Assembly (NCBI RefSeq): GCF_040256395.1
Contig: NZ_CP158299.1
Span: forward strand, 402,001-466,000
Length of the DNA: 64,000 nucleotides
Direction of reading: 5' to 3'
DNA from: Deinococcus sonorensis KR-87
GTDB lineage: Bacteria > Deinococcota > Deinococci > Deinococcales > Deinococcaceae
This document shows, piece by piece, positions 45,165 through 54,661 of this stretch (position 1 is its first letter; the number at the start of each line of letters is the position of its first letter). The notes beneath the pieces are model-generated. The model worked only from the letters and a program-made list of their open reading frames with translations. It was not told where the DNA came from and did not search any database. The translations under genes and the position numbers were made by a program.

Positions 45165-46561
45165 GCGCAGTGCTGGAACAGGAGCAGCCCACCGTGCGGG
45201 CCACCCCTCATCGCTCCCTGCGGGCCACCATCGCTCAAATGCTGGAAGTGCTGGCGGTGCTGCTAGCCGCCCTCACGGTGCTGTGGGGCCCGCTGGCCCA
45301 GGGCAGCACCTTCGGATGGGGCCGCAGCGGCCTGACGCTGTTGGGCCTGCTGACCACCGCGGGAATGCTGGTCGCGCTGGCGGTTCGTGGCCGCTTGCCG
45401 GAGCGCAGCGGGCCGTGGCCGCTGGTAGCGGTGGCGCTGTTGGCCTGGATCTGGCTGAGCGTTCGCTGGGCTCCCACACAGAGTGACGCATTACGCAGTG
45501 CGGCACTTTGGACAGGCATCTTGGGCACCGCGCTGACGATACAGTTGCTGGCGCGCGGCTGGCGTTTGTGGCTGGGACTGGGCGCATTGTTACTAGCGGG
45601 CGCGACCGCGCTGGTATTGGCATACCTGCAGACCCGTGGCTTTATGGTGCCCGGTTACACCTATGATCCGACAGCCGGCATCCGGGTCCTAACCGGTCCC
45701 TATTTCAACGCCAGCCACTTCAGCGGCTTCCTGATCGTGATCTCGGCACTGCTGATGGGCTTGGTACTGTTCACGCGTCTACATCTGCACACCCTGGTGC
45801 TGTTAACGCTGCTGACCGTGCTACATATGGTAAACATCAAAACCGACAGCAGCAGCATTCCAGCCGTGCTGCTCGCCAGTGCTATGCCATTCTTAGTGTG
45901 GGTCTGGACCCGCCAACGCTGGATGGGGCTGGTCTTAACCCTGGTGCTTCTGGGCGGCTCGCTTGTTGCCGGGCAGCGCTTCCTCACCCCACAGGGCCAA
46001 GCCATTTTTGCAAAGTATCAGCTGCAACTCGGGCTACACAACCAATGGGAGAAGTTTTTTCATATACGCCAAGCCGTCTGGCGCTATGGCCGCACCATGT
46101 GGGCCGAGCACCCTATGACCGGCCTGGGGACCGGGCAATTTTACAATGAGGCTCCGCACTACCGGGCCAGCGAGCGGGCAGTAGGGGCTGGCATAGACCG
46201 CCTTGCTGTGAACTACGCCCACAATGACGCGTTGCAGGTGGGTGCGGAATTGGGCCTGCCGGGCGTGGCGCTCTACGCGCTGGTAGTCGTTTTACCACTG
46301 ACACGCCGAGGCCGCTCGCTGCCCAGGCTACTTTGGTGGTCGACGCTACCGGCAATGTTACTCGCCGGTACTTATGATGCGCACCTTACTGCCATCCCCG
46401 GCACAGCCATTGCTGCACTTAGCTTGGCAGCGTTGGCGGCAGCGCCCGGCCCGAGAAACCAGCGCGCCCAACGGGGTCTGACCAACTCTGATGCCGACGA
46501 TGCTGATTTGTCGGTTTCCACCAGCGATTCGGACAGAAATCTGTCAGGGTTAAGCGCCTAA
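45161..46561 (+). CDS. O-antigen ligase/polymerase family (Wzy_C) membrane protein
   Basis: 466 residues from GTG 45161. About 10-12 TM helices, with a Wzy_C signature GLGTGQFYNEAPHY and NYAHNDALQVGAELGLPGVA. Members (WaaL, Wzy, PglL) transfer lipid-linked glycans to lipid A, protein or another glycan unit. In an exopolysaccharide locus it may be the ligase, with the polymerase at 58488. The acceptor is unknown. It marks the left end of the polysaccharide region. Confidence 0.85.
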   Translation: MSAVLEQEQPTVRATPHRSLRATIAQMLEVLAVLLAALTVLWGPLAQGSTFGWGRSGLTLLGLLTTAGMLVALAVRGRLPERSGPWPLVAVALLAWIWLSVRWAPTQSDALRSAALWTGILGTALTIQLLARGWRLWLGLGALLLAGATALVLAYLQTRGFMVPGYTYDPTAGIRVLTGPYFNASHFSGFLIVISALLMGLVLFTRLHLHTLVLLTLLTVLHMVNIKTDSSSIPAVLLASAMPFLVWVWTRQRWMGLVLTLVLLGGSLVAGQRFLTPQGQAIFAKYQLQLGLHNQWEKFFHIRQAVWRYGRTMWAEHPMTGLGTGQFYNEAPHYRASERAVGAGIDRLAVNYAHNDALQVGAELGLPGVALYALVVVLPLTRRGRSLPRLLWWSTLPAMLLAGTYDAHLTAIPGTAIAALSLAALAAAPGPRNQRAQRGLTNSDADDADLSVSTSDSDRNLSGLSA

Positions 46562-46672
46562 GCTGAACTTGAGCGTGGTCTCATCTGCTATGGTCTGGCC
46601 ATACCGCGCGCCTCTGATTTCTTCCTCGATGGCCCCAGGGCGCACCATAACCGCTACTTTCCGGAGGTATGC

Positions 46673-47173
46673 ATGTCGAAGTCCACTCTGTTCCGCCTGA
46701 CGGCCCTCACCGTCACCACTGCGCTCGTCAGCGCTCCGTCCTTTGCCGTCCAGAAGAGCAGCGTGACCGGCCTTCAGGTGCTGGTGGCCCTCGGCAATGC
46801 CCGCGGCGTGCCGCTGTCCGCTTCGACCCAGAGCGCCATCCTGCGCACCCCGAGCGCCTTCCTGCAGTCCAAGGCGGCCGCCACCCTGGCCAAGCAGCTG
46901 CGCATCAGCACCGACGTGCTGGCCCAGCTGGTGAAGAACGCGGGCGTGCCGGTGTCGAGCCTGCTGGCCACCCAGGCCGGGGTGCAGTCGGCCACCGGTG
47001 AGCAGGTGCTGGTGGGTAGCGTGCAGACGCTGATTGCCAAGAACAAGAACCTGGAAGCGGTGAGCGTGCCGACCCTGGCCCAGCTGATCACCAATCCGGA
47101 CCTGCTGAACCAGATCAACAGCATCGCCAACGGCGCGACCCAGCCGGTCACGCCGGTCGGAGGGAACAAGTGA
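46673..47173 (+). CDS. Exported hypothetical protein, Ala/Val/Gln-rich
   Basis: 166 residues with a GGAGG site and an N-terminal signal peptide (residues 1-25, cleaved after SFA). The rest is helical and low in aromatics: LQVLVALGNARGVPLSAST and TLAKQLRISTDVLAQLVKNA. Its stop overlaps the GTG of the lipoprotein downstream. I recognise no family; a cell-envelope or matrix role is inferred from context only. Confidence 0.7.
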   Translation: MSKSTLFRLTALTVTTALVSAPSFAVQKSSVTGLQVLVALGNARGVPLSASTQSAILRTPSAFLQSKAAATLAKQLRISTDVLAQLVKNAGVPVSSLLATQAGVQSATGEQVLVGSVQTLIAKNKNLEAVSVPTLAQLITNPDLLNQINSIANGATQPVTPVGGNK

Positions 47174-47817
47174 AGCGCTTCGGCTTCAGCGCCCTGATGG
47201 CGGGTCTGCTGGCCCTGACCGCCTGTGGTGGTGGCGGGAATCCCACGCCGGTCGGGACTTACCCCTATAACCCGGATGCCAGCACCACCCAGAGCACCGA
47301 TACCCGCATCGCGTACCGCGGTGACTGGGCGCTGGCCGCTACTCTGGCGGACGGCACCAAGCGCACTGGCGTGGTCAGCATCTCGGTCAAGGGCAGCGAC
47401 GCTTCGTTCCTGAATGCTGGCGCAGGTGCGGGCGGCTGGTGCATGAACCCCGCGTGCACCACCCCCGAAGAGCAGGGCACGGTGTTGATCGGGAGCCTGA
47501 GCGGCAAGCTCACGGTCGGCATGGTCCCGGATGGCGGCAACAGCACTCGCTTCTACTTTGAAGACACTGATGGCCTGGTGAAGGTCGTGAACGGCCACGC
47601 CGTGATCGCCGGCAGCGGGACCTGGACCATGACCAACGGCAGCCAGCAGGCCGCACAGCTGGCGCTGGTGCAGGTCGATAGCGTCCCGGTAGCGAACGCG
47701 GCGAGCCTGACCAAGAGCTCCACGCAGCAGCTGGCTGTCCAGGCCGCGAGCGAAGTAAAGGTGCAGACCAGCAACAACCCGGCGCTAGCCCAGGCTTTCG
47801 TCGCGCACTTTAAGTAA
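47170..47817 (+). CDS. Lipoprotein in the polysaccharide locus
   Basis: 215 residues from GTG 47170, overlapping the previous gene as GTGA. It has a lipobox (LLALTAC, followed by GGGG) and so is lipid-anchored. The mature part is beta-rich with a Cys pair (GGWCMNPACTTPEE) and ends in a helix. I recognise no family. It is coupled to the exported protein, so the two may form a complex near the cell surface. Confidence 0.7.
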   Translation: MKRFGFSALMAGLLALTACGGGGNPTPVGTYPYNPDASTTQSTDTRIAYRGDWALAATLADGTKRTGVVSISVKGSDASFLNAGAGAGGWCMNPACTTPEEQGTVLIGSLSGKLTVGMVPDGGNSTRFYFEDTDGLVKVVNGHAVIAGSGTWTMTNGSQQAAQLALVQVDSVPVANAASLTKSSTQQLAVQAASEVKVQTSNNPALAQAFVAHFK

Positions 47818-48208
47818 TTCACTCGGTCCTCTCGGAGCCGTCCACCGTCACCCCGTGAAGTCACGTCTTCTCTCCATCCTCCCCGCTGACTTTCATGCGC
47901 CCAAGCGACCCCTCGGGGACGCTGAGAGGATGGAGCAGAAGCATGCAGTCCAGTACGTCGCCGCTCATCGCTGAATTCTGTTGGCTCCGGTCCGCCGGCC
48001 TTGCCACGGCTCAGGCGAAGCTTCAACAAAGGCGTACTGGCCTGTCCCCATCAGCAACATTTTTAGGGACGGCACGTCATGTACCGTCCTGCTTTCGTAC
48101 CTGTCACTAGGTGCGGCCTGAAGGCTGCCCCGATTCCGCCGCTCGCACCTGTCCTGCCCGGAGGTCGCTGTCCTGTCTGCGCCGACGAGTTTCGAGAACG
48201 AGGTTCCT
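47818..48208. other. Intergenic region before the Wzz-kinase gene
   Basis: About 390 bp with no gene. It has two weak inverted repeats: CGTGA/TCACG at 47854-47865 and GGACGG/CCGTCC at 48067-48089. The second may be a terminator or an operator. The kinase promoter probably lies here. Confidence 0.4.
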
Positions 48209-49819
48209 ATGACCCAGCCCAACGACGACATCAATTTGCTCCAGGTGCTCGGCACCCTGCGCCGGAGTTTGCTCCCGATTATGGGCGCGACGGTGCTGGT
48301 CGGTGCGGGCACCTACCTGGCGTCGCGGGCACAGCATCCGGTGTATGAATCTCGCAGCAGCATCATCAGTCTGTACAGCAATATGGGCAACCAAGTGGTG
48401 AACAGCACCGTAGTAACTGCCCCTCCTCTGCCCCAGGGAGCTTTAGATGAGGCGATGCGCTCAAAAAGCGTGACCAATAACATTCTAAAGTCGGTGATGG
48501 CGGCGCATCTCGATGCAGCTCAGACAAATGCGATCCGCCGGGGCCTCCAGAACAGCTTGGCCACTGGCAAGAATAGTCTAATCAAAGTGAACTCACGACT
48601 GGACACTCTGCAGCGCGGGGTGTACGAGATCGTGGCGCACGCCAGCTCACCGCGTGCCGCCAGCGTATTGTCCGGAGCAACCGTCAACGCCTTGCTCGGC
48701 TGGGACGCCGAGCGTGCCCAGCGTGGAGTGTCCAGCGCACGCAAGAACATTGAATCTCAATTGCAGTCGCTGGACACTCGATTAAAGACAACCTCTCCTG
48801 GCAGTGCTGACTATGTGAGTCTGACGACGGCGCGCGGCGTGATTTTACAGAATCTGGCACAGATGACGGCATTGGAGCAGACTTCAAGTGGCACTCTGTC
48901 AGCTGGAGCTGATCCCAGCGATCCCATCAGCCCAGTATCGCCACGACCATTACGGAACGCGGTCCTCGCGGCGTTACTGACACTATTTGCAGCCAGTGGC
49001 TTAGTGCTGTTGCTTGGCTCGTTGCGCCGTCGCGTAAACAACGCCTCGGATCTCGTCCCTCTGGGCCTACCGCTGCTTGGTCAGCTGCCATTGATGAAGC
49101 GCAGCGAGTTGACGCGTGGAATTTTAGGAGCGAGTCGGAGCGGGCGGCTGTACGACGCGCTGGGCTTTCTGCGGATCAACCTCAGTACGGCCGAGCCCAA
49201 ATCGGGCCGGATTTTGGCCGTCACCAGCGCCGCTCCCGGCGCCGGAAAGAGCAGCCTAAGCGCGGCTCTGGCTTCCAGCTTCGCCGAGGGCGGGTTGCGG
49301 GTGTTGCTGATTGACGCGGACCTCCATCGCCCTACTCAGCACCGTGTCTGGAACATGAACAGCACGACGACCGTACGTCTTCCGGGAGCCACTAAAGATG
49401 GTCAAGCGACGCTGCCTCATGCCCTGATGTATCCCGATGAAGCGTGTGCGCTCCGCGACCCAGCGCAAGCGGAGGTGGATCTGCTGCCGGCTGGACAACC
49501 AGGGCGACAGCGTCAACAGCTGCTAAATCATCCCGACCTCGCTGAGCTGCTGCGCCGCTGGGCTACTGGGTATGACCTGATATTGATTGACACCCCACCG
49601 GTGCTAGCCCTGGCTGACACCTTGGCGCTGACTTTAAGTACCGACGGCGTCCTGCTGGTGGTGGAATCTGGTGTGACCAGCCTGGACGAGGTCGAGCGAG
49701 TCCAGCAAATCGTTCAACAGAACGGTATCAAGCTACTGGGCGCAGTGCTGAACAAGTTGCCGCGCTCTGAACAGCGGTACTACTACGGGTACAGCTACAC
49801 TGCGCCCAGCCAGAAATAA
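48209..49819 (+). CDS. Wzz/BY-kinase: polysaccharide co-polymerase and tyrosine autokinase
   Basis: 536 residues. The N-terminal Wzz domain has TM1 (about 20-40) and a proline-rich PISPVSPRPL before TM2 (about 245-270). The kinase domain has Walker A SAAPGAGKSS, Walker A' LLIDADLHRP and Walker B LILIDTPPVLALADT, and ends in a Tyr-rich tail (RYYYGYSYTAPSQK) for autophosphorylation. It fuses the chain-length regulator with its kinase, as in Wzc. It controls export and length of the polysaccharide and may sense phosphatase activity. The start follows a GAGG site. Confidence 0.92.
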   Translation: MTQPNDDINLLQVLGTLRRSLLPIMGATVLVGAGTYLASRAQHPVYESRSSIISLYSNMGNQVVNSTVVTAPPLPQGALDEAMRSKSVTNNILKSVMAAHLDAAQTNAIRRGLQNSLATGKNSLIKVNSRLDTLQRGVYEIVAHASSPRAASVLSGATVNALLGWDAERAQRGVSSARKNIESQLQSLDTRLKTTSPGSADYVSLTTARGVILQNLAQMTALEQTSSGTLSAGADPSDPISPVSPRPLRNAVLAALLTLFAASGLVLLLGSLRRRVNNASDLVPLGLPLLGQLPLMKRSELTRGILGASRSGRLYDALGFLRINLSTAEPKSGRILAVTSAAPGAGKSSLSAALASSFAEGGLRVLLIDADLHRPTQHRVWNMNSTTTVRLPGATKDGQATLPHALMYPDEACALRDPAQAEVDLLPAGQPGRQRQQLLNHPDLAELLRRWATGYDLILIDTPPVLALADTLALTLSTDGVLLVVESGVTSLDEVERVQQIVQQNGIKLLGAVLNKLPRSEQRYYYGYSYTAPSQK

Positions 49820-49871
49820 GAGCAACGACCTTCTCCTGGACGCCTGCGTCCTGCCCTTTCCCTGAGGTTTT

Positions 49872-51200
49872 ATGTCACGTACCCTCGAAGTTGATCTCCT
49901 GTCCGCCCTTAAAGATAAGATTCGGGATCGCAGCGCCAGAATCGGTGTGGTGGGTTTGGGATATGTTGGGCTGCCTTTCCTCGTCGAAAAAGCCAAAGTA
50001 GGCTTTCATGTCACCGGAATCGATAAGAACCAAAGCCGGGCGGATATGGTTGCTCGGGGTGAAAATTATATTGGTGACGTCCATGACGCCGAGCTGAGAG
50101 ACGTGGTGGCCCGCGGCCTCGTCTCTACTACCACTGACTTTGAGAAGGTGGCTGAGCTTGATGTGATCGTTATCTGTGTGCCGACGCCACTGGATAGCAA
50201 CTTGACGCCCGACCTGGGGTTTGTTCGTCAAGTGACGGCGGAGATTGCCCGTTACCTCCGCCCTGGACAGCTGGTCAGTCTGGAGAGCACTACCTACCCC
50301 GGTACCACCGAAGAAGTCATGAAGCCGCTCTTGGAAGCAGGCGGCCTGGAAGCGGGTGTAGACTTTTTTCTGGCCCACTCCCCGGAGCGAGTCGATCCTG
50401 GGAACAAGAAGTTCGGTACTGCCAATACCAACAAAGTGGTTGGTGGGAATGATCCAGCGAGTTTGGAAGCAGCACTCGTCTTCTATAAGAGTGCCATTGA
50501 GCACGTGGTACCAGTGAGCAGCGCCAAAGTAGCCGAAATGGTTAAGGTCTATGAAAATACCTTCCGTTCAGTCAACATTGCATTGGTGAACGAGTTGGCA
50601 ATGTTATGTGATCGCATGGGCATGAATGTGTGGGAAGTGCTGGACGCAGCTTTCACCAAACCCTTCGGGATCATGCCGTTTTATCCTGGTCCCGGCGTCG
50701 GCGGTCATTGTATTCCCTTAGATCCGCATTATTTAGAGTGGAAGGCTCGCGAGTACGGCTTCGAGACCCGCTTCATTACTCTAGCCAGCGAGATTAATCG
50801 TAATATGCCGGATTTTGTGATTCAGAAAGTCACACGATTGCTTAATAATGATAGTAAAGCTGTAAAAGGTAGTCGTATTCTTCAGCTCGGCATGGCATAT
50901 AAGCGCAATATTGACGATTACCGCGAGTCACCTGCTCTGGTCGTTTATGAACAGCTTTTAGCGCTTGGTGCAGACATTAGATTCTATGATCCGCACGTTA
51001 GTATTGTTGAGGAGCACGGACAGACCATTCAGGGCTTGGGCGAACTAACAATCGAATCACTTGAACAGGCGGATCTGGTGATTATTACTACCCCGCACAG
51101 CAATGTGGATTATCAGCAAGTTGTGAAGCACAGTCGTCGTGTTTTAGACACTCGCAATGCGACTCAGGGTATCGTGTCTAATAATATCGTCCTTCTGTAA
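49872..51200 (+). CDS. UDP-N-acetyl-hexosamine dehydrogenase (WbpA/WecC-type)
   Basis: 442 residues. NAD site VVGLGYVGLPFLVEKAKVG, catalytic Cys in GVGGHCIPLDPHYLEWKA and the Lys in VKVYENTFRSVNIALVNELA. It oxidises C6 of a UDP-N-acetyl sugar to the uronic acid (UDP-GlcNAcA or ManNAcA). With the adjacent epimerase it would yield UDP-GalNAcA or similar. It is the first gene of the AT-rich part of the locus. Confidence 0.9.
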   Translation: MSRTLEVDLLSALKDKIRDRSARIGVVGLGYVGLPFLVEKAKVGFHVTGIDKNQSRADMVARGENYIGDVHDAELRDVVARGLVSTTTDFEKVAELDVIVICVPTPLDSNLTPDLGFVRQVTAEIARYLRPGQLVSLESTTYPGTTEEVMKPLLEAGGLEAGVDFFLAHSPERVDPGNKKFGTANTNKVVGGNDPASLEAALVFYKSAIEHVVPVSSAKVAEMVKVYENTFRSVNIALVNELAMLCDRMGMNVWEVLDAAFTKPFGIMPFYPGPGVGGHCIPLDPHYLEWKAREYGFETRFITLASEINRNMPDFVIQKVTRLLNNDSKAVKGSRILQLGMAYKRNIDDYRESPALVVYEQLLALGADIRFYDPHVSIVEEHGQTIQGLGELTIESLEQADLVIITTPHSNVDYQQVVKHSRRVLDTRNATQGIVSNNIVLL

Positions 51201-51216
51201 TTAGGCAAAAAATATT

Positions 51217-52176
51217 ATGGCCAGATACCTGGTGACCGGAGGTGCCGGTTTTATCGGCAGCCATCTTGTGGAAGCCCTGGTGAATCGTGGAGATGACGTA
51301 GTTGTATTCGACGATCTGTCCAGTGGCCGGTATGAGAACATCGCTCATCTCGAAGGCCGTTTCCGATTTGTCAGGGACGATCTACGAACGCTGCCAGCAG
51401 TCGAAGCTGCTATGGAAGGCGTGGATTTTGTGAGCCACTTGGGAGCACTTGGGAGCGTTCCAAGATCTATCGCTGATCCAATTACAAGTCATAATGTAAA
51501 TGCAACCGGTACGCTAAACGTTTTACTTGCAGCAAAGCAAGCAAGAGTAAAACGTGTAGTCTATGCCAGCAGTAGCAGTGTTTACGGCGATAACGTAGCA
51601 CTGCCAACAGTAGAAACAATGCCGCTGCGGCCCATCTCCCCATATGCACTGACAAAGTTGACGGGAGAGGAGTATTGTAGGATTTTTTCCCTAGTCTATG
51701 GCCTTGAAACTGTAACCCTGCGATTTTTTAATGTATTTGGGCCGCGCCAATGGCCAAATAGTCCGTACGCAGCAGTGATCCCAAAATTTATTAACGCTAT
51801 GCTTGAAGGACGTGCACCGATTATAAATGGAGACGGCTTGCAATCAAGAGATTTTACATTCGTGCTTAACAATATCGATGCCAATTTAAAAGCCTTAGAA
51901 ATGCCTGCCCAACAGGTTGTTGGTCGCTCTTTCAATATTGCTTGTGGCGATCAGATCAGTCTTGTTGACATCGTATCAGGCCTTAATCAGATACTTGGAA
52001 CAAATATAGCCCCGGAATTTGGACCCACCCGACCTGGAGACATCAAACATTCGTGTGCAAATATAGTTGCAGCGGCGCAGTTACTAAATTACCGGCCTTT
52101 GGTAAGGTTCTGGGAGGGTCTGGAACAGACTGTGGACCATTATAGACAATTGATGGACACACCAAATATCTTATGA
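51217..52176 (+). CDS. NDP-sugar 4-epimerase (WbpP-type SDR)
   Basis: 319 residues. VTGGAGFIGSHLVEALVNRG binds NAD; the catalytic Ser/Tyr/Lys are in ASSSSVYGDN and PISPYALTKLTGEEY. Closest in pattern to UDP-GlcNAc(A) 4-epimerases. It starts 16 bp after the dehydrogenase, and its stop overlaps the flippase start (ATGA). The exact nucleotide sugar is inferred from the pair. Confidence 0.88.
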   Translation: MARYLVTGGAGFIGSHLVEALVNRGDDVVVFDDLSSGRYENIAHLEGRFRFVRDDLRTLPAVEAAMEGVDFVSHLGALGSVPRSIADPITSHNVNATGTLNVLLAAKQARVKRVVYASSSSVYGDNVALPTVETMPLRPISPYALTKLTGEEYCRIFSLVYGLETVTLRFFNVFGPRQWPNSPYAAVIPKFINAMLEGRAPIINGDGLQSRDFTFVLNNIDANLKALEMPAQQVVGRSFNIACGDQISLVDIVSGLNQILGTNIAPEFGPTRPGDIKHSCANIVAAAQLLNYRPLVRFWEGLEQTVDHYRQLMDTPNIL

Positions 52177-53444
52177 GTGCTACCCCTAACTCTCAAAAAG
52201 GCTTAAGCCTACGTCGAAATATCTCTTGGACTCTTGTAGGAAATTTAGTTTATGCGCTCTCGCAATGGGGAATGTTAGTAATACTTGCTCGAATGTCTTC
52301 ACCCCATATTGTGGGACAATATTCGCTTGCGCTAGCCGTCAGCGCTCCAGTATATATGGCATTAAACCTTCAGCTTAGAGGTGTGCAAGCTACTGATGCA
52401 AACAAAACTTATCTTTTTGGCGATTATTTAGTTCTGCGTGTTGTAACAACTATTATCGGATTGATTTTTCTTTCAGTCATAGTCTACCGATATGCGCCAG
52501 ACACACGCATAGTGATCGGACTGATCAGTCTCGCAAAGGCATTTGAAACAATTAGCGACGTTCTCTATGGACGCATGCAGGCCCACGAGAGGATGGATAG
52601 CATCGCGCGATCCACACTTATCAAGGGACCAGTTTCGCTGTTGGCGCTTTTTGTTGGTTTTTTATGGGAGGGACTCCCTGGGGCAGCAGGCTTGTTAGCT
52701 GCCGGTTGGCTACTTTTGTTGGTCGCGTATGATCTGCCAAACGCTCTGCGTATGAGCACAAAAGACGACATACGATGGGGCGGTATTCGTGTTTTATGGC
52801 AACTTTTTAAAGTTTCTGCGCCACTTGGTATTGTAATGGGGCTAGTATCATTGAACACGAATATACCACGCTACCAGATAGAGGCCTCTCTTAATACTAG
52901 TGCTTTGGGAATTTATTCTGCTCTTGCATATATAACTGTCGCAATTAGTCTTATCATCAACGCTACTGGTCAAGCAGTCAGTCCACGCTTGGCTCGTTAT
53001 TTTGCAGAAGGTAACAAAGAGGGTTTTTTTAAAATACTGTATAAGATGTTGTCTATAGGTATATTCCTTGGCATGGTCGGGATAATTGGTGCCTCTATTC
53101 TGGGACGTTTAGTACTTAACCTTATGTATGGCGCGGCTTACTCAGAATATGCTCCGCTTCTGGTTACTATCATGGTTGCTGCAGGATTTGGCTATCTTGC
53201 TTCATTTCTAGGTTATACAATGACAGCTGCTCGGAAGTTTAAGGAACAAGTGCCGCTATTTCTAATTTGCACTGCAATTACATACATGCTGTCTTACATT
53301 TTCGTCCCCCGTTATGGATTATCTGGTGCCGCGTTAGCAACTCTAATATCAAACGTCGTGCAACTCGGTGGTGGGGCGTTCATAACCTATCACGCCATTT
53401 TATCAAGAAATAGTTCGCCAAAGGAGCATGATGTCCATCAGTAA
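52173..53444 (+). CDS. wzx: Wzx-type polysaccharide flippase
   Basis: 423 residues with about 12 hydrophobic segments, opening RRNISWTLVGNLVYALSQWG as in MATE/Wzx (PF01943) proteins. It moves undecaprenyl-PP-linked repeat units across the membrane. It overlaps the epimerase start-to-stop by 4 bp and the next gene by 17 bp. Base composition is markedly AT-rich compared with the flanks. Confidence 0.87.
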   Translation: MSATPNSQKGLSLRRNISWTLVGNLVYALSQWGMLVILARMSSPHIVGQYSLALAVSAPVYMALNLQLRGVQATDANKTYLFGDYLVLRVVTTIIGLIFLSVIVYRYAPDTRIVIGLISLAKAFETISDVLYGRMQAHERMDSIARSTLIKGPVSLLALFVGFLWEGLPGAAGLLAAGWLLLLVAYDLPNALRMSTKDDIRWGGIRVLWQLFKVSAPLGIVMGLVSLNTNIPRYQIEASLNTSALGIYSALAYITVAISLIINATGQAVSPRLARYFAEGNKEGFFKILYKMLSIGIFLGMVGIIGASILGRLVLNLMYGAAYSEYAPLLVTIMVAAGFGYLASFLGYTMTAARKFKEQVPLFLICTAITYMLSYIFVPRYGLSGAALATLISNVVQLGGGAFITYHAILSRNSSPKEHDVHQ

Positions 53445-54597
53445 AACAAATGGCCAGCCGAAGAAGATACGTGTCCTTCATATTGTTGGAGGTATGGATC
53501 GTGCAGGAGCAGAAACGTGGCTATACAATGTCAGAAAGTGTCTAAGCAAAGAATTGATTCAAATGGACTTTGTTGTTCACGGAAATAAAACCTATGACTA
53601 TGAAGAAGAGTTAACAATGATGGGATGTGAATTTATTAGATGCACTCATGCGGGGAATCCTGTTTATTATACAGCCTCGCTTTTTAGAGCACTTAAGAAA
53701 AGGCCCAAGTATGACATTATCCACGCCCATATCCACTATTATTCAGGATTTGCGTTAGTCGCTTCTAGACTTGCTGGGATTAGGGCACTGGTTTGCCATT
53801 CTCACATCGATAAGTTGGCATCTATGGGAAAGCCATCACTGATGCAAAAGACTTATCAGTCAATAATGAGAACGCTGATTAATAAATTATCATTGGCGAA
53901 GGTTGCAGTGAGTCAAAACGCTGGAGCAGATTTATTCGGTGCAAAGTGGAAGCCTATTGCTAACGACCATATTATACCTTGCGGCATTGATATTACGAAG
54001 TACAAGATAAATTTAGATGCTGCTACCACAAAAAAACAACTCAAATTGCCCGAAGAGAGTGTTGTGATAGGCCATGTGGGCCGTTTGGAGCGACAAAAGA
54101 ATCACACTTTCTTGCTGAAAGCCTTTCATAATGCTAGATCGCTTAATCCTAAGCTTCACCTTCTATGCATAGGGCAAGGAAGTCTAATTGATCAGCTAAA
54201 ATTAGAGGCTGACCGCCTAGGTATCAGCGAAAATGTGACGTTCACTGGAGCAGCAAACAACGTAACCACGATAATGCAGGAGGCAATGGACGGATTTGTG
54301 TTTCCCTCTCTATTTGAGGGTATCCCATTAGCTTTGGTAGAAGCGCAAGCTGCAGGCCTGTATACGATTATGTCCGATTCTATTCCAAGCCAAGCTGAAG
54401 TCTACCCAGGCTCCACCGTTCGCCTCTCCCTCAGCGAGCCTGTTGAGATATGGGCTAGACATATTTCCCAAATTGATGGCTCGGAAAAAACTGGACGACA
54501 AATGAAAGCTCTTAAGGCTATTAAAGAGAGAGGTATGGATGTGACTTCGACTGCAGAAAAAATTCTTGCTATTTATATTAACTTAATTACCTATTGA
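53428..54597 (+). CDS. Glycosyltransferase family 4 (EpsF-like)
   Basis: 389 residues with the GT-B fold. N-terminal VLHIVGGMDRAGAETWLYNV is typical of EpsF-like GT4 enzymes. The donor site has IGHVGRLERQKNH and the EX7E motif in PSLFEGIPLALVEAQAAG. It adds a sugar to the growing lipid-linked unit in the cytoplasm. ATG 53428 overlaps the flippase end, so it is in the same operon. Confidence 0.88.
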   Translation: MMSISKTNGQPKKIRVLHIVGGMDRAGAETWLYNVRKCLSKELIQMDFVVHGNKTYDYEEELTMMGCEFIRCTHAGNPVYYTASLFRALKKRPKYDIIHAHIHYYSGFALVASRLAGIRALVCHSHIDKLASMGKPSLMQKTYQSIMRTLINKLSLAKVAVSQNAGADLFGAKWKPIANDHIIPCGIDITKYKINLDAATTKKQLKLPEESVVIGHVGRLERQKNHTFLLKAFHNARSLNPKLHLLCIGQGSLIDQLKLEADRLGISENVTFTGAANNVTTIMQEAMDGFVFPSLFEGIPLALVEAQAAGLYTIMSDSIPSQAEVYPGSTVRLSLSEPVEIWARHISQIDGSEKTGRQMKALKAIKERGMDVTSTAEKILAIYINLITY

Positions 54598-54661
54598 AAC
54601 CATAGACATAGACGGAGGCAATTTTTCCTCAGTTAATCAATTCTGTAACCTAATATGATAT

